Shown piece after piece: positions 59,565-64,000 of a DNA stretch of 64,000 nucleotides; position 1 is the stretch's first letter; each line of letters starts with the position of its first letter. The position numbers were made by a program, and so were the translations under genes. The stretch is from Desulfovibrionaceae bacterium (GTDB lineage: Bacteria; Desulfobacterota; Desulfovibrionia; Desulfovibrionales; Desulfovibrionaceae): contig JACCQI010000003.1 in NCBI GenBank assembly GCA_015709315.1, positions 62,001-126,000 of the forward strand, given 5' to 3'. The notes under the pieces were generated by a model. That model saw nothing but the letters and a program-made list of their open reading frames with translations, searched no databases and had not been told where the DNA came from.

Positions 59565-61028
59565 ATGCGCTGGAAATATGTGCTGTGCATCATCGGCGCC
59601 TTGGTCGCCTGTGTGGGCATGACCATGATCTTTCCCCTGGCCTGGGGGCTGTATTACCGCGACGGCAGCGCGCATCCGCTGGCCCTGTCCATGATCATCA
59701 CCATCGTGACGGGGGCCTTGCTTTTCTTCGCCTTCCGCGACAGCGAATCGTCCAAGGCGTCGTCGGTCATCACCCATCGGGAGGGCATGGCCATCGTGGC
59801 TCTCGGCTGGTTCGCCGCCGGTTTCGCGGGCGGCCTGCCGTTCTATGTGGGCGGCGTGTTCGAGTCCGTGGTCGATTGCGTGTTCGAGTCCCTGTCCGGC
59901 TTCAGCACCACCGGATCGTCCGTATTGACCGACATCGAGGCCGTGCCGCGCGGTTTGCTGTTCTGGCGCAGCCTGACGCACTGGCTCGGCGGCATGGGCA
60001 TCATCGTACTGTCCCTGGCCATCCTGCCGTTTCTGGGCATCGGCGGCATGCAGCTCTATAAGGCCGAGGTGCCCGGTCCCACGCCGGACAAGCTCAAGCC
60101 GCGCATCAAGGACACGGCCATGACCCTGTGGAAGGTCTACCTTCTGTTCAGCGCGGCCGAAACCGCTTTGCTGTTGATCGGCGGCATGGATTTGTTCGAC
60201 GCACTGTGCCACACCTTCGGCACCATGGCGACCGGCGGCTTCTCCACCAGAAACGCCTCGGTGGCGGCGTACGACTCCGCCTACATCGATTATGTGATCA
60301 CGGTGTTCATGCTCATTGCCGGAATTAACTTTTCCCTGCATTACATAGCGCTTAAAGGCCGCCCGCTGGTCATGCTCAAGGACCCAGAATTCCGTGTTTT
60401 CGCCTTTATGATCACGATCTTCATCGTCATCGTGACCATTGCCGTGTACACGGGCGGCAATTACGACAACGTGGCCGACTCGGTGCGTTACACCGCGTTC
60501 CAGGTGGCGTCCATTCTGACCACCACCGGATTCGCCACGGCGGACTACGAGCTGTGGCCGGGCCTCACCCAGGCCATTCTCTTGTTCTGCATGTTCGTGG
60601 GCGGTTGCGCCGGGTCCACGGGCGGCGGCATGAAGGTTATGCGCATCACCCTGTTGTGCAAGCAGTCCTACCAGGAATTGTTCCACCTCATCCACCCGCG
60701 GTCCGTCAGCCATGTGAAGATGGGGCGGACCGTCATCAAGAATGACGTCTTGAGCGGCGTTTGGGGGTTTTTCATCCTCTGGATCGGGCTGTTCGTCCTG
60801 GCGGCCTTCGTGGTTTCGGCCACGGGCGTCGATGTGGTCACTTCCTTTGCGGCTTCCCTGGCCTGCATCGGCAACATCGGTCCCGGCATCGGCGGGGTGG
60901 GGCCGACCGAAAATTTCGCATGGCTCCCCGACACCGCCAAGTGGGTCCTGACCTTCTGCATGGTCCTGGGGCGACTCGAAATCTACACCGTCATCATCCT
61001 GTTCGTGCCCGAGTTTTGGCGCAAGTAG
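59565..61028 (+). CDS. trkH: Potassium transporter membrane subunit TrkH
   Basis: The ion-conducting subunit. The 487-residue protein has four pore-loop repeats, each with a Gly: FSTTGSS, TMATGGFSTRN, TTTGFATADY and ACIGNIGPGIG. The P-loops are separated by pairs of membrane helices, as in KtrB/TrkH channels. With TrkA it imports K+ for turgor and pH. It ends in a region with a bidirectional terminator facing nadB. Confidence 0.95.
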   Translation: MRWKYVLCIIGALVACVGMTMIFPLAWGLYYRDGSAHPLALSMIITIVTGALLFFAFRDSESSKASSVITHREGMAIVALGWFAAGFAGGLPFYVGGVFESVVDCVFESLSGFSTTGSSVLTDIEAVPRGLLFWRSLTHWLGGMGIIVLSLAILPFLGIGGMQLYKAEVPGPTPDKLKPRIKDTAMTLWKVYLLFSAAETALLLIGGMDLFDALCHTFGTMATGGFSTRNASVAAYDSAYIDYVITVFMLIAGINFSLHYIALKGRPLVMLKDPEFRVFAFMITIFIVIVTIAVYTGGNYDNVADSVRYTAFQVASILTTTGFATADYELWPGLTQAILLFCMFVGGCAGSTGGGMKVMRITLLCKQSYQELFHLIHPRSVSHVKMGRTVIKNDVLSGVWGFFILWIGLFVLAAFVVSATGVDVVTSFAASLACIGNIGPGIGGVGPTENFAWLPDTAKWVLTFCMVLGRLEIYTVIILFVPEFWRK

Positions 61029-61240
61029 CCGGACCCAAAGGACACATCCGGCGACCATCGGGCCGGGAGTCCGGTTTTTCCGGGACGTTTTTCATATATT
61101 CGCCCGAGTGAATGGCTGAAAAGTCTGGATAAAATCTAGACTATTTCTAAGAATTAATAAAAACAATTGATTACTGGGTAATATGAGCGCGAGAAACGAA
61201 GTCTAGAGTTTTGTCGGGAATATCGGAATGGGACGGAAAA
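61029..61240. other. Intergenic region between trkH and nadB
   Basis: No gene is seen in this 212-base stretch before the terminator. It is AT-rich and contains an 11-base inverted repeat with one mismatch, AAAATCTAGAC (61131-61141) and GTCTAGAGTTT (61201-61211), 59 bases apart, flanking a region with ATTAATAAAAAC. Its function is unknown. Confidence 0.4.
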
Positions 61241-61284
61241 AACCCGATAACACACGAAGATATCGTGTATTGTCGGGTTCTTTT
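61241..61284. terminator. Bidirectional terminator between trkH and nadB
   Basis: A 17-bp stem (61241-61257 with 61263-61279, two G-T pairs) around AGATA is followed by CTTTTT on the plus strand and by TTTTTT on the minus strand. Confidence 0.9.
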
Positions 61285-61302
61285 TGACAACGGCTCGGCG
61301 TG

Positions 61303-62892
61303 TTAGTTGACGCGGAAGTGGCAGCCCTTGGTTTCCTTGTTTCGCAGCGCGGCCAGGGTGATGATGTAGGCCGCCTGGGAGCCGTGGAACAGATCAATGA
61401 TGGGCTTGCTGATTTCGGTCTCTTTGTAGAAATCCTGGAGATTCTTGGTCAGCTTGCGAAGATCTGTAAAGGCGCGGTGCAGGCGGCTGCTGGTGCGGGT
61501 GATGCCCACGTAGTTCCACATGGTGTTGCGGATGTTGGCCCAGTCCTGGGCGATGAGCGCGGGGTCCTCGTCCCGGTTGTGGCCAAGGCTGATCCAATCC
61601 GGGATGGCGTCGTTGAGCTTGCGGCTCAGACCTGTGGAGCGGTTCATGCGCGAGGCGATGTCCATGGCCGCGCTGTGTCCCCAGAGCATGCCTTCCAGCA
61701 GGGAGGTGGAGGCCAGGCGGTTGGCGCCATGCACGCCTGTGCAGGTGCATTCCCCGGCCCCGTAAAGGTGGTCGAGGTTGGTCCGGCCCCGGTTGTCCAC
61801 CAGGATGCCGCCGCAGAAGTAGTGGGCGGCCGGGACAACGGGAACCGGCTCGCAGGACATGTCGATGCCCATCTTGCGGCAACGGTCGAAAATGGTTGGG
61901 AATCGCTTGCTGACGTCATCCTTGACCCCGGAGACGTCCAGGTACACGCAGTCGTCGTCCGTGGCCAGCATTTCGTCCATGATGGCCCGCGTCACGATGT
62001 CGCGCGGGGCCAGATCGGCCCGGGGATCGTAGCGGGTCATGAACGGCTCGCCGTGCCGGTTGATCAGCACCGCGCCTTCCCCGCGCACCGCCTCGGAAAC
62101 CAGGAAGCGCCGTTCTCCGCGCTTGGAGCCGCTGTACAGCGTCGTGGGATGGAACTGGACGTATTCGCAGTTCATGAGTCGCGCACCGGCCCTGTGGGCC
62201 ATGGACAGGCCCGAGCCGATGGACCCCATGGTATTGGTGGTGTGCAGGTAGATCTGGCCGATGCCGCCGGTGGCCAGCAGCGTGAACTTGGCCAGGATGG
62301 TCTCCACCTTGCCGATGTCGTCGTTGAAGACGTACGCGCCGACGCACTGGTTGGACAGGCTGTACTTGAAATCCAGGTGCTTGGCGTGGTGTTGGGTGGT
62401 CAACAGGTCGATGGCCGTGCGGTTGGTCATGACCCGGATGTTGGCGTGCTCGAGCACGGCGGCGGAAAGGGTCTCCATGATGTTCCGCCCGGTGTGGTCG
62501 TCGCAGTAGAGGATGCGGGCCATGGAGTGGCCGCCTTCCTTGGTCAGGAACCAGTCGCCCGGCTTGCGCTGGTTGAAGGGTATCTTGTACTTGTCTAGAA
62601 AGATTTCCTTCAATACTTGCGGCCCCTTGCGGGCCAGGAATCGGACGGATCGGGTGAAATTGTGCTTCCATCCGGCAGTCAGAATGTCCTTTTCCAGAAA
62701 TTTGGGATCGTCGTTCTCGTTGCGGTAGACAATGCCGCCCTGGGCCAGAGAGGTGTTGCCGAACTTCAGGTCGGGGCCGGAGGAGAGCAGGATGACGTCG
62801 CAGCCCTGGTCCGCCAGGGTCAGGGCGGTCACGCTGCCGGCGATGCCGGAGCCGATGATCAGGACGTCGGTCTTCTGTCGAAAATTGTTCAT
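61303..62892 (-). CDS. nadB: L-aspartate oxidase
   Basis: Oxidises aspartate to iminoaspartate with FAD, feeding NadA; fumarate can be the acceptor in anaerobes. The 529-residue flavoprotein starts DVLIIGSGIAGSVTALTLA, has NTSLAQGGI, HSMARILYCDDHTG, the catalytic-loop VQFHPTTLY and GECTCTGVHGANRLASTSLLEG. The C-terminal helical domain is complete. ATG 62892 was chosen because AAGGA is nine bases upstream; ATG 62913 has no ribosome site. It begins 27 bases after nadA. Confidence 0.94.
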   Translation of the reverse strand: MNNFRQKTDVLIIGSGIAGSVTALTLADQGCDVILLSSGPDLKFGNTSLAQGGIVYRNENDDPKFLEKDILTAGWKHNFTRSVRFLARKGPQVLKEIFLDKYKIPFNQRKPGDWFLTKEGGHSMARILYCDDHTGRNIMETLSAAVLEHANIRVMTNRTAIDLLTTQHHAKHLDFKYSLSNQCVGAYVFNDDIGKVETILAKFTLLATGGIGQIYLHTTNTMGSIGSGLSMAHRAGARLMNCEYVQFHPTTLYSGSKRGERRFLVSEAVRGEGAVLINRHGEPFMTRYDPRADLAPRDIVTRAIMDEMLATDDDCVYLDVSGVKDDVSKRFPTIFDRCRKMGIDMSCEPVPVVPAAHYFCGGILVDNRGRTNLDHLYGAGECTCTGVHGANRLASTSLLEGMLWGHSAAMDIASRMNRSTGLSRKLNDAIPDWISLGHNRDEDPALIAQDWANIRNTMWNYVGITRTSSRLHRAFTDLRKLTKNLQDFYKETEISKPIIDLFHGSQAAYIITLAALRNKETKGCHFRVN

Positions 62893-62919
62893 GTCGGGAA
62901 TCCTTACACCCATCGAGCG

Positions 62920-63960
62920 CTAGGAGCAAACGTCCAGCATGCGCTTAAGAGCCAGCCGGGCCGGTTTGCGGATGTCGTCGCTCACGGTGACCGGGGTTGC
63001 GGAACCAAGGTTTTGCAGTGTGTGGGCGAGTTTGTCCACGGTGATCTTGCCCATGTCGGCGCAGAGGCTGGAACGGAGCGGCTTGACGGTCTTTGTGCCC
63101 GCATGGCGGGCGGCAAGCCTGTTGACCAGGTTTTCCTCGGTGCCGACGTACACGGTGGCACCGTCGGGCGCTTCCTCGGCGTATTTTATCAGGTAGGTGG
63201 TGGAGCCGTTGCCGTCGCTTTCGCCGACAACCTCCGGGGTGCATTCGGGATGGACCACGATGCGGGCCGACGGGTCGTGCGCGCGGGCGGCGCGGACGGC
63301 GTCCAGGGTGAATTCCTCGTGGATGGGGCAGAAGCCGGGCCAGAGGATGAGCCGCTTGCCTCCGGCCGAGGCGGGATCGACGTGCAGCGCCGGATCGCCG
63401 TCCATGACGCCCACGGGCAGGAGGAGCCGTTCGTTCTCGGGCATGCCGAGCGCGTTGGCCGTGTTGCTGCCCAGTTGCTTGTCCGGGAGGAACAGGACCG
63501 CGTCGCCCTGTTTCAAGGCCCATTCGAGCATGGTCCGGGCATTGGCCGAGGTGCAGACCGAGCCGTCGAACTCGCCCACTACCGCCTTGACGGCCGCCGA
63601 GGAGTTCACATAGGTGAGCGGGATGATCTTTCGGCCGCTTTCCTGAAGAATGTCGAGTGTTTTCCTGACGCGTCCGGCCTCGGCCATGTCGGCCATTGGA
63701 CAGGATGCGGTGATGTCGGGAATGTGGATTTTCTGGTCCTCGCGGCAGAGTATGGCCGCCGACTCGGCCATGAAGTACACGCCGCAGAAGACGATGTGCT
63801 CGGCCTTGAGGCCGGTGATCTTGCGGGCGAGTTCCAGGGAATCGCCCTGGATGTCGGTGAAGCGGATGACGTCGTCCGTCTGGTAGTGGTGGCCGAGGAT
63901 CGACAGCCTGCCGCCCATTTCGGATTTGATTCGCGCTATGGTCTGCTCGGAGTTCTCCAC
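62920..63960 (-). CDS. nadA: Quinolinate synthase
   Basis: Condenses iminoaspartate and dihydroxyacetone phosphate to quinolinate with a 4Fe-4S cluster. The 346-residue protein has ILGHHYQTDDVIRFTD, the repeated-domain motifs VFCGVYFMAESA, SCPMADM, YVNSSAAVKA, VCTSANA, VHPECTPEV and SLCADMGKIT. Three of these Cys are the cluster ligands. The GTG start at 63960 has AAGGA six bases upstream. With nadB it forms the aspartate route to NAD. The 40 bases after it in the window, upstream of the gene, show nothing else. Confidence 0.95.
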   Translation of the reverse strand: MENSEQTIARIKSEMGGRLSILGHHYQTDDVIRFTDIQGDSLELARKITGLKAEHIVFCGVYFMAESAAILCREDQKIHIPDITASCPMADMAEAGRVRKTLDILQESGRKIIPLTYVNSSAAVKAVVGEFDGSVCTSANARTMLEWALKQGDAVLFLPDKQLGSNTANALGMPENERLLLPVGVMDGDPALHVDPASAGGKRLILWPGFCPIHEEFTLDAVRAARAHDPSARIVVHPECTPEVVGESDGNGSTTYLIKYAEEAPDGATVYVGTEENLVNRLAARHAGTKTVKPLRSSLCADMGKITVDKLAHTLQNLGSATPVTVSDDIRKPARLALKRMLDVCS

Positions 63961-64000
63961 AATGTTCCTTCTTATCTTAAGGGTACGAATTGCATGCTGA

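Noticed and set aside
58251-61058. A 935-codon open frame antisense to trkA and trkH
   Set aside because: It covers two intact genes on the other strand and its product has low-complexity His/Asp/Gln-rich sequence typical of a mirror frame.

Overview
The window reads as a piece of a high-GC Gram-negative chromosome, most likely a sulfate-reducing member of the Desulfovibrionaceae (Desulfovibrio or Pseudodesulfovibrio type). This is an inference from gene content: a roughly 24 kDa siroheme reductase like the small low-spin sulfite reductase of Desulfovibrio, a ferredoxin:thioredoxin reductase catalytic subunit in a non-phototroph context, citramalate synthase next to aspartate kinase, two-subunit glycyl-tRNA synthetase, an AspOx/quinolinate NAD pathway, and several conserved proteins of unknown role. 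No rRNA, tRNA, CRISPR array, prophage or intact insertion sequence was seen.

Layout. 1-8.2 kb (mostly +): the end of an unknown gene, tatA on the minus strand, two unknown proteins, a HAD phosphatase, a yggT-divIVA-DUF167-DUF465 run that leads directly into ilvB-ilvN, then ilvC and a DUF2179-type membrane protein. 8.3-20.8 kb (minus): alpha/beta hydrolase, TrmO-like protein, thiL, a UvrD/Rep helicase, an AP-superfamily phosphohydrolase, a DUF2156 acyltransferase-like protein, a MATE transporter, cbiO-cbiQ, an HD hydrolase, and two oligopeptide-transporter ATPases separated by a 232-bp inverted-repeat element. 20.8-26.8 kb (+): trmFO, metY, and an AT-rich-fronted pair of a trypsin-like lipoprotein protease and a TraT-like lipoprotein. 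26.8-32 kb (minus): FTR catalytic subunit, glutaredoxin, a polar amino-acid ABC transporter set with a 31-codon microgene inside it, tmk and a YhaM-type exoribonuclease. 32.1-33.9 kb (+): surE and a GapB-like gap. 34-40.5 kb (minus): the operon pdxJ-acpS-nnr-CBS-tsaE-lysC-cimA. 40.6-54.1 kb (mostly +): ugd, a small unknown minus-strand gene, cheW, then mfd-two SurA-like chaperones-rodZ-recO-glyQ-glyS and rpsT. 54.1-61 kb: a Crp/Fnr regulator divergent from a membrane iron-sulfur protein, a ferredoxin, a cupin and the small siroheme reductase, followed by trkA-trkH. 61.3-64 kb (minus): nadA-nadB.

How the genes fit together. ilvBN, ilvC and cimA together point to isoleucine made from pyruvate through citramalate, without threonine deaminase. 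The 54-58 kb block looks like a regulated redox or nitrogen/sulfur-oxide stress module with a Crp/Fnr-type palindrome in the divergent promoter region. The 12.7-16.3 kb block (AP-superfamily enzyme, DUF2156, MATE) could be an envelope-modification set. Several transporters are incomplete here (CbiQO without an S component, DppDF without permeases, amino-acid permeases without an ATPase), so their partners must lie elsewhere.

The most novel-looking items are the structured inverted-repeat element between the two Dpp ATPase genes, the 31-residue microprotein inside the amino-acid transporter operon, the protease/TraT lipoprotein pair, the FTR-glutaredoxin pair with an altered active-site motif, and the nested palindrome that overlaps the start of cbiQ.
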